A stretch of 64,000 bases of DNA from Herbaspirillum sp. 3R11 (GTDB lineage Bacteria > Pseudomonadota > Gammaproteobacteria > Burkholderiales > Burkholderiaceae_D): positions 248,001 to 312,000 of the forward strand of contig NZ_SPNJ01000006.1 of NCBI RefSeq assembly GCF_004563925.1, read 5' to 3'. Made by a program: the position numbers and the translations under genes. Below the pieces are notes generated by a model. It was not told the origin of the DNA, searched no databases, and saw only the letters and a program-made list of their open reading frames with translations. Each line of letters starts with the position of its first letter. The stretch's first letter is position 1. Shown one piece after another: positions 37,418 through 46,441 of the stretch.

Positions 37418-40400
37418 TTGACCACACAAAAAGAAACACTACAGTTCAAACGGCCTCAACTTTTAACGGACACGCCGTCAGATTTAGACAAGCTTCAATC
37501 ACATCAACGAATCGCAGACGCGATGTATGAAGCTATTGATACGCAACCTGGTGGAAAGACGATCGGTCTTGAGGGAAGTTGGGGGGCTGGTAAATCTACG
37601 ATTATCAGACTTCTATCAAAGACGATCACTCAGGCCAGCAATTCACCGCCATTTTTAATCTTTAATTTCGATGCTTGGGCACACCAAGGGGATCCTCTTC
37701 GGCGGGCATTCTTAGAGGGCTTAATTGATCATTGTTTAGCGAAGCACTGGATTGGTGATGGAGCTTCATCTAAAAAAGATAGCACTAAAGAATGGGAAGA
37801 TGAAAAAGGAAAGCTGGCGAGAAGAATTAAAGAATCTAAAAAAGAGACGATGCCCGTTCTTACCTCTATTGGACGGATTCTTCTTCCGCTTTTACTGTTA
37901 TTGCCTTTGGGAATGTCTTTGATTTCAGGAGGGTTAAATAAGGCTCCAGTTTCTTGGTTGGTGCTAATTATAGGTTTAGTTATTTTGGCTTCTCCTGGTT
38001 GTGTTCTTTTCTGGTTTTGGCGAAAAGCCAAAGGGAACGCCAACGATCAACAGCGCCTGCTCACGATGTTTTATCAAAAGGCGTCTACTGAGGAATTAAC
38101 TAAAACTATCGAGACTAGTGAGCCTACTACGCTCGAGTTTCAAAATGTATTTAGTCGTCTCCTTACCAATGCGCTAAGCGAAGATGATCGACGTATGATT
38201 ATCGTTCTTGATAATCTAGATCGGATCTCTTCAAGTGAATCTGCTGGCATATGGGCGATGTTACGTTCTTTCATAGACAATCCCCAATTTTCAAAAGAAC
38301 CTTGGTTCATTCAGTTGTGGGTGGTGATACCGTATGCACCCCTTGGGTTAGCTGTAGATAAGGACGATCAGCGAAATCGTTCTGCTCAATCTCAAGAGCA
38401 ATTCTTAGAAAAGGTCATTCAGGTTAAATTTTACGTGCCACCTCCAGTACTTTCCAACTGGAAGACCTATTTAAACGAGTTGCTAGGAAGCGCATTCCCT
38501 CAAGCAAAAGAGAGCGCTTCTTTCTATAGAATTTATTTATTATTCGCTGATGAGCTGTCAGTAGACAGCCCACCAGGCCCTCGAGAGCTCGTGACGTTGA
38601 TCAACGACATCGTTGCCACTGACCTACAATGGCAAGGGATAATTCCTCTCGAACATCAAGCTCTTTTCGCCGTCTTAAAACGCAACGGTAGAGAAATATC
38701 CAAGGAGTTGATTAAGCGAACATTGCCCACTGGAAAGCAGATCTCGATTCTCGGTCCCGATGTCGGTGGGTCGTTGGCTGCTCTTACGTTTAATCTAGAT
38801 GTAGATAGTGCCAACCAAATACTGTTAATTCCACGTTTGAAGGAGGTTCTTACTGACGGATTAGGAAAGGAACTGGCGGAGGAATATCGAACTAGACGTG
38901 GATTCTCAGAAATTCTAGAGGTAAATTTTGGCTCTGTTATCAGAGAGGACATGCCTCATAGCCTGAGTTACGTGCTGAGAATTATTGTGTCCCTATTCAA
39001 AAGCAACATACTGAAAGAAGCGAAATTTGAAAGTCAGCAAGAAATCCTGCAACAGATAGGACTCGTTATTGGCGAATTACCCTATTGGCCGTTAAACGAA
39101 GAATTACTTCCAGCAGCGTTAGACGCTTTTGTTCAGTTGGACTCGGCCCGCCAATTTCGCGTCACTTTTCAGAAAAGCCTCCATCGGACAAGCAAATGGT
39201 TTGACGATATAACAAACAAACTCGAGCTAGGGGATGAGCTTGCTAAGTACAAACCGATATTGAAGACGATTTCCGATATACGGAATAGCTGCGAAATTAA
39301 AGATTACTTTGACGAGACTTGGTCGATACCGGAAGTCACAATTCTTTGTGATGATCGATTCTGGATCGAGCTCTGTAGCTACATGTGGGGCCAGGATAAC
39401 CTCGTCCTAGATTCAGTTGGGCCTAGTCGAGGTGATGAGAATATATTTGAGTATATGAAGGATGAAATTGGCTTTGGCCGTTTTAGCTTCTCGATTTACC
39501 AAACGCTTCTACGATATATTAAAGTCGAAAAAACAAAATATTTATCGAAAGTGATAGATCTTGTTCTTACTCGAATATCGGCCACTACATCTATTTCGAC
39601 CCAGGAGATATATCTCTCCTACTCACTCTTGTCAACGGTATCGCATGTCGATGCAACCTTTAAGGATGGACTGGCGAAAAATATCAATGACGGTTGGATA
39701 CTTCATTTTCTTTATCAGACCTTCGTTGCGGAAAGGCAAGATCGAGTTTCATCCGTACTTATTGCTATTTGGCTAAACGAAAATCCGGCTGCCGAGTCTC
39801 CTGCTGCTGTAGGTAATAGTGTGCCAGGTTATGCGGCAGTTTCTGAGTTTTTAAGATCGCCCTCGACTCGCCCTGAATTGCTAAGTACTTTATGCGAATT
39901 TCTAGACAGTCAAAATGGCCGTGAGTCAATCTTCCAGATTGCGTGGTCGAAGGGAGTTGCTTATCCGCTAGCGGTAGAGCTAATAGTGCAACTCACAAAT
40001 GAAGAAAATATTTCTTTAGTATTGAATGGTTCAGATTTAGTTAGAAAAGCTATTTTTATTCTCTATTCCTTTAAAGCGGCCGGGAAAGATAGTTTGCTGG
40101 TATGGAATTTTCTTGGAGAAGAGATTGGTAGGGCGGATGTTATTGAGAAAATTGTATCGACCCCTTTAACTGATAAACATTTGGATTTTTACGAATCTTT
40201 AATTGAAAACACTTTAATTGGGAAAAATGAACTTTTTGTTAAATGGTGCAGAACTTCACTCATTGGTGTCTCTCGAGAGGACTTCGCAACGGATTTGATG
40301 TCTTTTGGCCCATGGACAAAACTCATTCTCAAGTTAAGCACGTCGCCTATACCTTTGAAATTGGGAACGCAATTCCGTGACGCTTTGAAGGATGTTGCTA

Positions 40401-40858
40401 TAGCTCTTCAGAAGGGGGAATCTGTTTCATCCGAGACCGTTACGGCGGCCAATGAACTGTTCGATGCAATCGAGCCGGCGTTGATGAGTGGATTTACCGA
40501 TGAGTTGTACGAGTTAACTGCCAGAGCTGCGCAAGGGGCTTTATCTGAGAATTTTTTTAGCTTCATTGGTGATCTTTTGGCCCGACACCGCGTTCTCGCA
40601 GTCGCGTCTAACAAAGCCATTAGACGTTTGATTATTCCTTTGGTGGAACAGCTCTGCCTACCCGGACTAGAGTGGTTATCTCGAGCTCTTGCTCAAGACT
40701 CGTCGATATTAACGGGCGGGGACGGTGCTGCAATACAGGATCTATTCGAGAAACTTCAATTGTCCTTAAAAGAAGCTCCTGAAGTGGATGTCATAAATAA
40801 ACTATATGCACAGCTGCTATCTTCCCATCCAGAGTTTCTGCTCGGGGACAAGAATTAA
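37418..40858 (+). CDS. KAP-family P-loop NTPase
   Basis: 1146-aa protein. Walker A is GLEGSWGAGKSTIIRLL (about residues 50-66), followed by the KAP-type FDAWAHQGDPLRRAFLEGL. Two membrane segments are inserted near residues 145-205, as in many KAP proteins, and Walker B is RMIIVLDNLDR (about 258). After the NTPase core (to about 420) a long mostly helical C-terminal region of 700 residues follows, with no recognised domain. The start is TTG with AGGTG eight bases upstream. KAP NTPases are membrane-linked and include phage-exclusion proteins such as PifA; a defence role is inferred. Confidence 0.88.
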   Translation: MTTQKETLQFKRPQLLTDTPSDLDKLQSHQRIADAMYEAIDTQPGGKTIGLEGSWGAGKSTIIRLLSKTITQASNSPPFLIFNFDAWAHQGDPLRRAFLEGLIDHCLAKHWIGDGASSKKDSTKEWEDEKGKLARRIKESKKETMPVLTSIGRILLPLLLLLPLGMSLISGGLNKAPVSWLVLIIGLVILASPGCVLFWFWRKAKGNANDQQRLLTMFYQKASTEELTKTIETSEPTTLEFQNVFSRLLTNALSEDDRRMIIVLDNLDRISSSESAGIWAMLRSFIDNPQFSKEPWFIQLWVVIPYAPLGLAVDKDDQRNRSAQSQEQFLEKVIQVKFYVPPPVLSNWKTYLNELLGSAFPQAKESASFYRIYLLFADELSVDSPPGPRELVTLINDIVATDLQWQGIIPLEHQALFAVLKRNGREISKELIKRTLPTGKQISILGPDVGGSLAALTFNLDVDSANQILLIPRLKEVLTDGLGKELAEEYRTRRGFSEILEVNFGSVIREDMPHSLSYVLRIIVSLFKSNILKEAKFESQQEILQQIGLVIGELPYWPLNEELLPAALDAFVQLDSARQFRVTFQKSLHRTSKWFDDITNKLELGDELAKYKPILKTISDIRNSCEIKDYFDETWSIPEVTILCDDRFWIELCSYMWGQDNLVLDSVGPSRGDENIFEYMKDEIGFGRFSFSIYQTLLRYIKVEKTKYLSKVIDLVLTRISATTSISTQEIYLSYSLLSTVSHVDATFKDGLAKNINDGWILHFLYQTFVAERQDRVSSVLIAIWLNENPAAESPAAVGNSVPGYAAVSEFLRSPSTRPELLSTLCEFLDSQNGRESIFQIAWSKGVAYPLAVELIVQLTNEENISLVLNGSDLVRKAIFILYSFKAAGKDSLLVWNFLGEEIGRADVIEKIVSTPLTDKHLDFYESLIENTLIGKNELFVKWCRTSLIGVSREDFATDLMSFGPWTKLILKLSTSPIPLKLGTQFRDALKDVAIALQKGESVSSETVTAANELFDAIEPALMSGFTDELYELTARAAQGALSENFFSFIGDLLARHRVLAVASNKAIRRLIIPLVEQLCLPGLEWLSRALAQDSSILTGGDGAAIQDLFEKLQLSLKEAPEVDVINKLYAQLLSSHPEFLLGDKN

Positions 40859-40898
40859 CAAGGACACATAAATTGGACGGCTATTACAGTTGCATCTT

Positions 40899-41399
40899 AT
40901 GGCATTGAAAATATTCATTGATACTGAGTTTACCAATTTTGAGGATCCGGAATTGATCAGCATTGGGCTTGCAGCCGAATCAGGAGAGGAGTTCTATGCT
41001 GAATTGCCCTTCTCGATACGGGACTGCAGCGAATTTGTACGTGAGGCTGTACTGCCAATGTTGGGGCAGACTCCGCACGCTGAATGCACTTTGAGTGACA
41101 TCTATTCGAGGATAACCAACTGGTTGAACCTGGTTAGGTCTGGTAGCAAAGATGTGGAGATTTGCTTTGACTATCAGACCGATTGGGAACTATTCCGGCA
41201 GGCGCTCGATAATAACGTTCCTTCGTGGTGTAAGCCGAGGCTCGTTTCGGATCAAATTAACGAGCTCTTGCGTTACGATTACCATGAGAAGAATCAACTA
41301 CCGGAGCATCATGCACTACATGATGCTCAAGCAAACCGGTATGCTTTTAGAGAGACAATCAAAGTACAAAACATTGGCCGTTTTCAAATCGAAAAATAA
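40899..41399 (+). CDS. DEDDh-type 3'-5' exonuclease-like protein
   Basis: 166-aa protein with the exonuclease pattern: KIFIDTEFT (Asp8, Glu10), a central Asp in CFDYQTDWELF, and EHHALHDAQANRYAF near the C-terminus carrying the His and last Asp. It fits RNase T/ExoX-like or phage 3'-5' exoribonuclease-like enzymes. The ATG at 40899 is preferred over a TTG nine bases upstream. It follows the KAP gene by 40 bp. Its 3' end overlaps the convergent metallo-beta-lactamase gene by 41 bp. Confidence 0.78.
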   Translation: MALKIFIDTEFTNFEDPELISIGLAAESGEEFYAELPFSIRDCSEFVREAVLPMLGQTPHAECTLSDIYSRITNWLNLVRSGSKDVEICFDYQTDWELFRQALDNNVPSWCKPRLVSDQINELLRYDYHEKNQLPEHHALHDAQANRYAFRETIKVQNIGRFQIEK

Positions 41400-42216
41400 T
41401 TTCACCATCGCGTCGTGTAGTTAGTACACGTCGCCTATCTTGTCCTCGAAATCCGAAAATTCCCCGAGCTTTAGTAGCGTAGTACGAAACTGTCTCTTGG
41501 GACTGATGTCTCTTGGCACAATCAGAGATCACCACCAAGGCTGGGTTGCATCCATATTCGTCGAACATGGATTCGCACTTTCCATTTTCTCGCCCATGAT
41601 GAGCAGCTATAAGCACGTTAATTCCAGGCATAAGCCGAGAAAATTTTGGCTCGCTTAGCATGTTCAGGAAACCAGATTTTTCCATGTCTCCTGGAAATAA
41701 AAAATTAAATCCAAGTATGTTTAGATGCGCAACCAACGAAAGATTGTTTTCGGTGTCCCATTCAGGCCAATAATTCCAAAAATAGCTAAGATCTAATCCA
41801 GGAATAATCGGCGGCGTTTGAACTAGACCTTGATCTCGCCTTTCTTTTAAAGTTTCTACAATTAGGGAAATGCCATTCCCCATTCCATCTTCGGTTTTGA
41901 GGTGGTCAATTATTTCGGGGGGGACGGATGGATTCCCTAAAATGCAGCCGACGGTGATTCCTTGATCACGAAGATTCGGCGCACCACTTGCGTGATCCTC
42001 ATCATAGTTTGTACAAATCAATAAATCGATATGGCTAACGCCATATTGGCGAAGATGATTTCCTGGATGCCAAGAGCCTTCTTGAAAATTTGAAGAGTGG
42101 CCGCAATCGATTAGCACCCTTTTGCAAATGCCAGATTGCATGGTGGGCATGGTCAACAGGGCGCAGGCACCATGATCAACATCGAAAATTTGGAGAACAC
42201 CATCCTTTATATCCAT
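41359..42216 (-). CDS. ComEC-like metallo-beta-lactamase-fold protein 1
   Basis: 285-aa soluble protein. The MBL metal motif is NYDEDHASG (His of the first position replaced by Asn), and later motifs LFPGDMEKSG and LIAAHHGRENG supply further ligands. N-terminal text LQIFDVDHGACALL resembles the stand-alone MBL domain of ComEC/Rec2. There is no signal or membrane segment. Such proteins in accessory regions are thought to be nucleases or nucleotide hydrolases. It converges on the exonuclease gene. Confidence 0.8.
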   Translation of the reverse strand: MDIKDGVLQIFDVDHGACALLTMPTMQSGICKRVLIDCGHSSNFQEGSWHPGNHLRQYGVSHIDLLICTNYDEDHASGAPNLRDQGITVGCILGNPSVPPEIIDHLKTEDGMGNGISLIVETLKERRDQGLVQTPPIIPGLDLSYFWNYWPEWDTENNLSLVAHLNILGFNFLFPGDMEKSGFLNMLSEPKFSRLMPGINVLIAAHHGRENGKCESMFDEYGCNPALVVISDCAKRHQSQETVSYYATKARGIFGFRGQDRRRVLTTRRDGEIIFRFENGQCFVL

Positions 42217-42387
42217 CGCTAATCCTTCGAGATTGAGTCAGCGTATCTTCTACGAGAAAAATATTCTCTTTGCTTGGTCTTCGTGAACTGCTGCATATTC
42301 CAATGAATTTGGTCACATAGTTCAACAACATGGACATCGGCTGTTCAGCAACGCGGACAATCGACCAACGAATAGACGTGCCCTGTT

Positions 42388-42411
42388 GATTTGCATCTAA
42401 CACTGACCCAC
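42388..42411 (+). repeat. isolated IS21-type terminal sequence beside the IS3 element
   Basis: TTTGCATCTAACACTGACCCAC here closely matches TTTGCATCTAAAGTTGACCCAC at the left end of the short IS21-type copy at 43.7 kb. The IS3 element lies between the two. It suggests the IS3 element landed within or next to an older IS21-type end. Confidence 0.55.
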
Positions 42412-42494
42412 TTTTGGAGTGAACCCCTCGGGCTGGACCTAGGCCAGTCGATGAAGTGATACGCTTGTCGAGCCTTCTCAGGAGGAGCGACACC

Positions 42495-42857
42495 ATGGCA
42501 GAACGAGGACCATATCGGCGGCACAGTCTGCAGTTCAAGATTCAGATCTGCAGTGACGTTCGTAGCGGCAAACTTGGGCGGCGAGAGGCGCTCAAGACGC
42601 ACAACTTGTCAGCCAATCTCATGCAGATGTGGCTGGGGCAGTTTGATCGCGGCGAGCTGGATCGGGAAGACGCCGCTGCATCAACGGTTGCGGAGTATGA
42701 AGCGCACATTGCCGCTTTGGAGCGGAAGGTCGGCCAGCTCACGATGGAGCTCGATCTCCTTAAAAAAACACCACGGCTGCAACTCGTCAGCAACAACGAG
42801 AACTCATCGATCATCAGCGGCCCCAGGCCTGCTCCATCCGACGAGGCTGCCAAATGA
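42495..42857 (+). CDS. IS3-family transposase OrfA
   Basis: 120-aa protein. The N-terminal helix-turn-helix is FKIQICSDVRSGKLGRREAL with a second helix LSANLMQMWLGQFD, then a leucine-zipper-like segment VAEYEAHIAALERKVGQLTM, the normal OrfA layout. AGGAGG precedes the ATG at 42495. The TGA overlaps the ATG of orfB. No slippery A6G frameshift site is needed for orfB because it has its own start; a fusion could still form. Confidence 0.88.
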   Translation: MAERGPYRRHSLQFKIQICSDVRSGKLGRREALKTHNLSANLMQMWLGQFDRGELDREDAAASTVAEYEAHIAALERKVGQLTMELDLLKKTPRLQLVSNNENSSIISGPRPAPSDEAAK

Positions 42858-43654
42858 TCGATCTGCCACGAAGCACTTATTACTATCAGCCAACGCAGAC
42901 AGCTAAGCAGCTAAATGATCTAGAGCTGGCGGAGTTGATTGGCGATATCCATGATGTGTTTCCCGGTTACGGCTATCGGCGCATCACCCTGGAGCTCAAG
43001 GCACAGGGCCACATTATCAATCACAAGCGTGTAGCCAGAGTCATGCGGGAGAACGATCTGCATGCGCATCACCGGCGCAGGTTCAAGCCTGTTACAGGCT
43101 CTGAGAGCAATCTCGCGGTATTCCCTAACCGTTACCGCAATATCATCCCTGCGGAGCCGGATCGCGTCTGGGTGGCCGATATTACCTACATCCGTATCGC
43201 TTCTGGCTTTATCTATCTGGCAGTCGTTCTGGACGCCTGCAGTCGCAAGGTGATCGGCTATGCCATATCCAAACGCATAGACACGCCTCTGGCCCTGGCT
43301 GCGCTGACGACGGCCTACAATGGTCGTAAGCCGCCGTCTGGTACATGCATTCATCACACAGATCGTGGATGCCAATACGCTAGCGCCTTGTATCGGGAGG
43401 CGTTGGAACAGTTCGGTTTGCTTGGCTCGATGAGCGCGCCGGCCAATCCTTACCAGAATGCACAAGCCGAAAGCTTCATGAAGACGCTTAAAGTCGAAGA
43501 GGTCTATCTGGCGGGTTATGAGAAATTCAGCGATGTGGCCATGAGGCTGCCATACTTCATTGAAGAGATATACAACGAACGGCGCATGCATTCGGCGCTG
43601 GGATATCAATCACCGAACCAATTCGAAGCACAACTCGCTCGGCAAGCGGCTTAG
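42854..43654 (+). CDS. IS3-family transposase OrfB (DDE integrase)
   Basis: 266-aa catalytic subunit of the IS3 element. It has the HTH_21-type segment IHDVFPGYGYRRITLELK, then the rve integrase core. Catalytic residues are Asp in VWVADITYI, Asp in HHTDRGCQYAS, and Glu in NAQAESFMKTLK, with the usual WNPxR region replaced by EIYNERRMHSALGYQSP. Full length for IS3 OrfB. Confidence 0.93.
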   Translation: MIDLPRSTYYYQPTQTAKQLNDLELAELIGDIHDVFPGYGYRRITLELKAQGHIINHKRVARVMRENDLHAHHRRRFKPVTGSESNLAVFPNRYRNIIPAEPDRVWVADITYIRIASGFIYLAVVLDACSRKVIGYAISKRIDTPLALAALTTAYNGRKPPSGTCIHHTDRGCQYASALYREALEQFGLLGSMSAPANPYQNAQAESFMKTLKVEEVYLAGYEKFSDVAMRLPYFIEEIYNERRMHSALGYQSPNQFEAQLARQAA

Positions 43655-43707
43655 TTTCTCGGTCAACCTTGGTCCAGCTCGAGGGGTTCACTCCATTTAG
43701 CTCCAAT

Positions 43708-44136
43708 TTTGCATCTAAAGTTGACCCACGTTTAAGACACAATCCTACCTAAGCAATTCGGTGGGAGATTGGAGTGATCGACGTGGCACTACTAAGCATT
43801 ATTCGACGCTGGCACCTTCGCGACCAGGTCTCTTTAAGAGAAATATCCAGACGACTCGGTATTTCGAGAAACACGGTGAGACGCTATCTACGCTCTGAAG
43901 CGGTAGAGCCTGTCTATGCAGAACGCAATACACCGAGCGCGCTGGACAGATACGCCCTCAAGTTATCCGCTTGGCTTAAAACAGAATCCAGTAAATCCCG
44001 GAAACAACGGCGCAGTCTGCGACAGTTGCATGCAGATCTATGTGTGTTGGGTTTTGAAGGTTCGTATGATCGCGTTGCTGCCTTCGCTAGGCAGTGGAAG
44101 GTGGATCAATTAGGTAGGGTCAATTCGGCGAGCAAA
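43708..44136 (+). mobile_element. short IS21-type element, copy A (429 bp)
   Basis: It runs from TTGCATCTAAAGTTGACCC to GGGTCAATTCGGCGAGCAAA, whose reverse complement resembles the left end (TTGC, then AATTGACCC). It carries only the N-terminal domain of an IstA-like transposase. A second copy of almost the same length with the same end points lies inverted at 46.1-46.5 kb. It could be a non-autonomous mini-element, or a truncation at the same site twice. Confidence 0.6.
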
Positions 44137-44172
44137 GGAACACAATGGTTTCCGCGCGGATGTACCGCCTGA
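43774..44172 (+). pseudogene. truncated IS21-family IstA transposase (copy A)
   Basis: The GTG at 43774 opens a frame with the IstA N-terminal helix-turn-helix (LREISRRLGISRNTVRRYLR) and the next conserved region (SRKQRRSLRQLHADL, GSYDRVAAFARQWK). After VNSASKGT the sequence leaves the family, and the frame ends in foreign DNA at 44172. The DDE catalytic core and istB are missing, so it cannot transpose by itself. Confidence 0.8.
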
Positions 44173-44340
44173 CTGTGTTGCGTGAGATGCCTAAACGCCT
44201 GGCGATCTCTCGGAATGGGACCTGGTCACGAAGGTGCCAGCGTCGAATGATGCCAAGTAATGCCACCTCGATCACTTCGATCTCCTGCTTATGGTCATAA
44301 GTAGAATTGTGTTCTAAACGTGGGTGAATTCTCGGTGCAA
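44145..44340 (-). mobile_element. IS21-type element, copy B (5' part only)
   Basis: The reverse strand from 44340 repeats the 5' end of copies A and C: TTGCACCGAGAATT-type terminus, then TCACCCACGTTTAGAACACAA and codons for the first about 45 residues of the IstA-like frame. Homology stops near 44145, directly against the 3' end of copy A, so the two copies are tail to tail. Between A and B only about eight bases remain. Confidence 0.7.
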
Positions 44341-44638
44341 ATTATGCGGCTAAGGGGGTCACAGTTTTCGACGCAAATCAACAAGCGGTCATCTAACACG
44401 GTGTCATAGCCTTTTGTTGCCGGAAAGGAAATTGTTCTCTACACTGAGTTGCCATCAGCTATTAGCTGTCTCTGCCCGTCTACACGGAGTTTTATATCCC
44501 TGTTAAATCGGGCGATTCGTCGGATGGCATCGTTTATGCGGCTAAGCGACCGCGCGGCGATAAGGCATAACGGCCACTCCGTCCATCGGCGCGAGTGATT
44601 TGTTAAATGTACGGCAATACATTACCAGGCAACATGAT
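44341..44638. other. non-coding stretch before the two-gene membrane unit
   Basis: About 300 bp between the IS21-type copy B and the next gene. The 11-base TATGCGGCTAA occurs near both ends (about 44343 and 44536), and GGGGGTCACAGTTTTCGACG near 44354 resembles an insertion-sequence terminus, so this may be the footprint of a lost element. It must contain the promoter of the following genes; none was identified with confidence. Confidence 0.35.
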
Positions 44639-45331
44639 ATGCAGCTTAATCGCAGAGAAATTTGGAAAGACCCAGTTTGGAGTAAAGTCATAGCGGCCCT
44701 TATTCTCGGGACTGCTAGCGTTATTGCGATTACATTTATCCCGGACTGGGAAACCAAGATCCCAGCTCTCCTTCGCTCCGAGATTAATATCAAGATATGG
44801 CTTTTGGTCGCGATGATGTTAGCCATGATCGTCGCTTGTTGCTACTTCAAGAGCGGCCGTCAAGAAAAAAATGAAAATATAACAAGTGCACAGTGGTTTG
44901 CGGAAATAGAAGAACAGATTAGAGACTGCAATTACGCAAGAATATATCTAAGAGAATTTACGCATCCAGACAAGTTTCGTTCGGAGCACAGAGAATCATT
45001 GTTCTCATTCATGACGTCTCTTGCCAACAGGCTAAAAGCGGGCGCCGATATAAAAATCATCGCCTATCATGACACTCCTTCAGAAAAGTCTGGCGTCGAC
45101 TGGCTGAAAGTAGAAGTGCAAGACGACAAGGCTCTGCTTGAGAAAATAAAATTAATACAGATACAGCCGACCTCAAACGCGTCATCCATGTACTTATTCG
45201 ACAATGGAATTGTTATCTACAATCGTCGCTCCAAGAGTAATTACACATATCATATTGACGACCAAAAGGGATCCATCGTTCATCTACTAATTGAGAATGG
45301 CTTCGCTATGACGGAGAAAGGGCTATCGTGA
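44639..45331 (+). CDS. 2-TM membrane protein with PLD-like soluble domain, putative effector
   Basis: 230-aa protein with two N-terminal membrane helices (VIAALILGTASVIAITFIP and IWLLVAMMLAMIVACCYF), then a cytoplasmic domain with alternating strands and helices (ARIYLREFTHP, LKAGADIKIIAYHDTP, SSMYLFDNGIVIYNRR). The last part resembles a phospholipase-D-like fold but lacks the HxK motif. The ATG at 44639 is preferred to a TTG at 44600. It overlaps the next gene by 4 bp (GTGA). No family is recognised; the pairing suggests a membrane effector of an immune unit (inference). Confidence 0.72.
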   Translation: MQLNRREIWKDPVWSKVIAALILGTASVIAITFIPDWETKIPALLRSEINIKIWLLVAMMLAMIVACCYFKSGRQEKNENITSAQWFAEIEEQIRDCNYARIYLREFTHPDKFRSEHRESLFSFMTSLANRLKAGADIKIIAYHDTPSEKSGVDWLKVEVQDDKALLEKIKLIQIQPTSNASSMYLFDNGIVIYNRRSKSNYTYHIDDQKGSIVHLLIENGFAMTEKGLS

Positions 45332-45717
45332 TTTCGGCACTCATCAACTTTTCAGGCCATCCACTTAATCTTACGGCTCGCAAAGAGCTGGAAGGCATTC
45401 ATACTAAGGTTATTGACGTTAGACCAGTTGAGATTTCATTTGATGAAGATATCGAAAAACAAATTTCCCAACTTATATCAAGCCTTCCTATTAGGATAGA
45501 TGGATCTTTTTCTATCACGATCATACCTCCGGGGCAGGCAACGTTTGCCATTCTCCTTGTAAGCTATCTTCATGGACTAATTGGGCATTTTCCTAATATT
45601 TGCTATCTGGAACGTTCAGCAAAGGGTATTTATGTACCAAAAGCAGAATACGAGATTCAACCGCAAGATATTAGGGCCGCCGGAAGAAGATTTAGGAGTT
45701 CACAAAACGATATATAA
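45328..45717 (+). CDS. Csx15-like protein
   Basis: 129-aa protein with a GTG start in a 4-bp overlap with the 2-TM gene. The pattern resembles Csx15, a small protein otherwise known from type III CRISPR loci: INFSGHPLNLTARKELEGI at the N-terminus, VRPVEISFDEDIEKQISQL, then IIPPGQATFAILL and YLHGLIGHFPNICYLE (compare the Csx15 text P-G-x-A...LHGRMGYFP). Csx15 is thought to be related to CARF or ring-nuclease proteins that bind cyclic oligoadenylates. There is no cas gene or CRISPR array in the window. Confidence 0.68.
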   Translation: MISALINFSGHPLNLTARKELEGIHTKVIDVRPVEISFDEDIEKQISQLISSLPIRIDGSFSITIIPPGQATFAILLVSYLHGLIGHFPNICYLERSAKGIYVPKAEYEIQPQDIRAAGRRFRSSQNDI

Positions 45718-45940
45718 AATTTTTGTCGAAGAGACAGCCCCAATATTTGGGACTGCACTCGCAGTAGTTCTGAACTCGTTCTCGACTTGCACGACGTCAC
45801 AAAAAAGGAAAGACATGGAGAGCTGGTCGATTGATATAGGGTGCAGAGTTGGCGATGCTATTGATTCTCTGGAATGCCCATCAGCACAATCGAGTCTGGA
45901 AAATTCCGACGATGTACTCGTACTATGCACAGGAAGCTAA
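45632..45940 (+). CDS. possible third small gene of the unit (doubtful)
   Basis: An ATG at 45632 in another frame gives 102 codons, overlapping the Csx15-like gene by 86 bp. The part after the overlap (KIFVEETAPIFGTALAVVLN, MESWSIDIGCRVGDAIDSLE) has a protein-like composition with a hydrophobic stretch. No homology recognised and no ribosome-binding site. It could be a real short gene, or a continuation of the Csx15-like frame after a shift. Confidence 0.25.
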   Translation: MYQKQNTRFNRKILGPPEEDLGVHKTIYKIFVEETAPIFGTALAVVLNSFSTCTTSQKRKDMESWSIDIGCRVGDAIDSLECPSAQSSLENSDDVLVLCTGS

Positions 45941-45979
45941 GTGGAATGGCCGGATGGCGATGTCCAGTCAAGTTGAGTC

Positions 45980-46441
45980 TTAGTTTTCAACATAACCGAC
46001 TTTTGGATTTTCGATGGCGAGCACGTCTAGGCACAATGAATCAGTAAAGATTGAAAAATGCAGAATATTCTTTGTTGATTTGCTCGCGGAATTGACCCTC
46101 TCCAATTGATCCACCTTCCAGCGTCTCGCGAAGGCTGCAACGCGATCGTACGACCCCTCGTAACCCAATGATCGCAGCTCTAAGTGGAGCTGCTTTAAGG
46201 TACGGCGCTGCTTGCGTGATTTAACCGCCTCAGTCTTTAACCACGCTGAGAGTTTTAGTGTGTATTTGTCTAGAGAGCTCCGGGGACGCCTATCTGCATA
46301 GGCTGGCTCGATGGTTTCAGCTCGGATATACCGCCTGACGGTGTTGCGCGAGATGCCTAAACGTCTGGCGATCTCTCGCAATGGGACCTGGTCACGAAGG
46401 TGCCAGCGTCGAATAATACCTAGTAATGCCACGTCGATCAC
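45980..46441 (-). pseudogene. truncated IS21-family IstA transposase (copy C)
   Basis: The GTG at 46441 opens the same IstA N-terminal domain as copy A (LREIARRLGISRNTVRRYIR, SRKQRRTLKQLHLELRSLG, YDRVAAFARRWK). Family similarity ends after VNSASK, the same residue as in copy A, and the frame then runs about 30 codons into unrelated DNA. No catalytic domain. Confidence 0.8.

Larger units (their letters stand above)
42415..43695 (+). mobile_element. intact IS3-family insertion sequence
   Basis: 1281-bp element. Left terminus TGGAGTGAACCCCTCGGG and right terminus (minus strand) TGGAGTGAACCCCTCGAG followed by CTGGACC are matching inverted repeats of about 25 bp. It is flanked by the 3-bp direct repeat TTT on both sides (42412-42414, 43696-43698). 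It contains orfA and orfB in a 4-bp overlap. Ends and both genes look complete, so it may be active. Confidence 0.88.

Noticed and set aside
42415-43695. IS3 element as part of the island's own transposition machinery
   Set aside because: It has its own inverted ends and 3-bp flanking duplication and sits inside the island, so it is a later, independent insertion.
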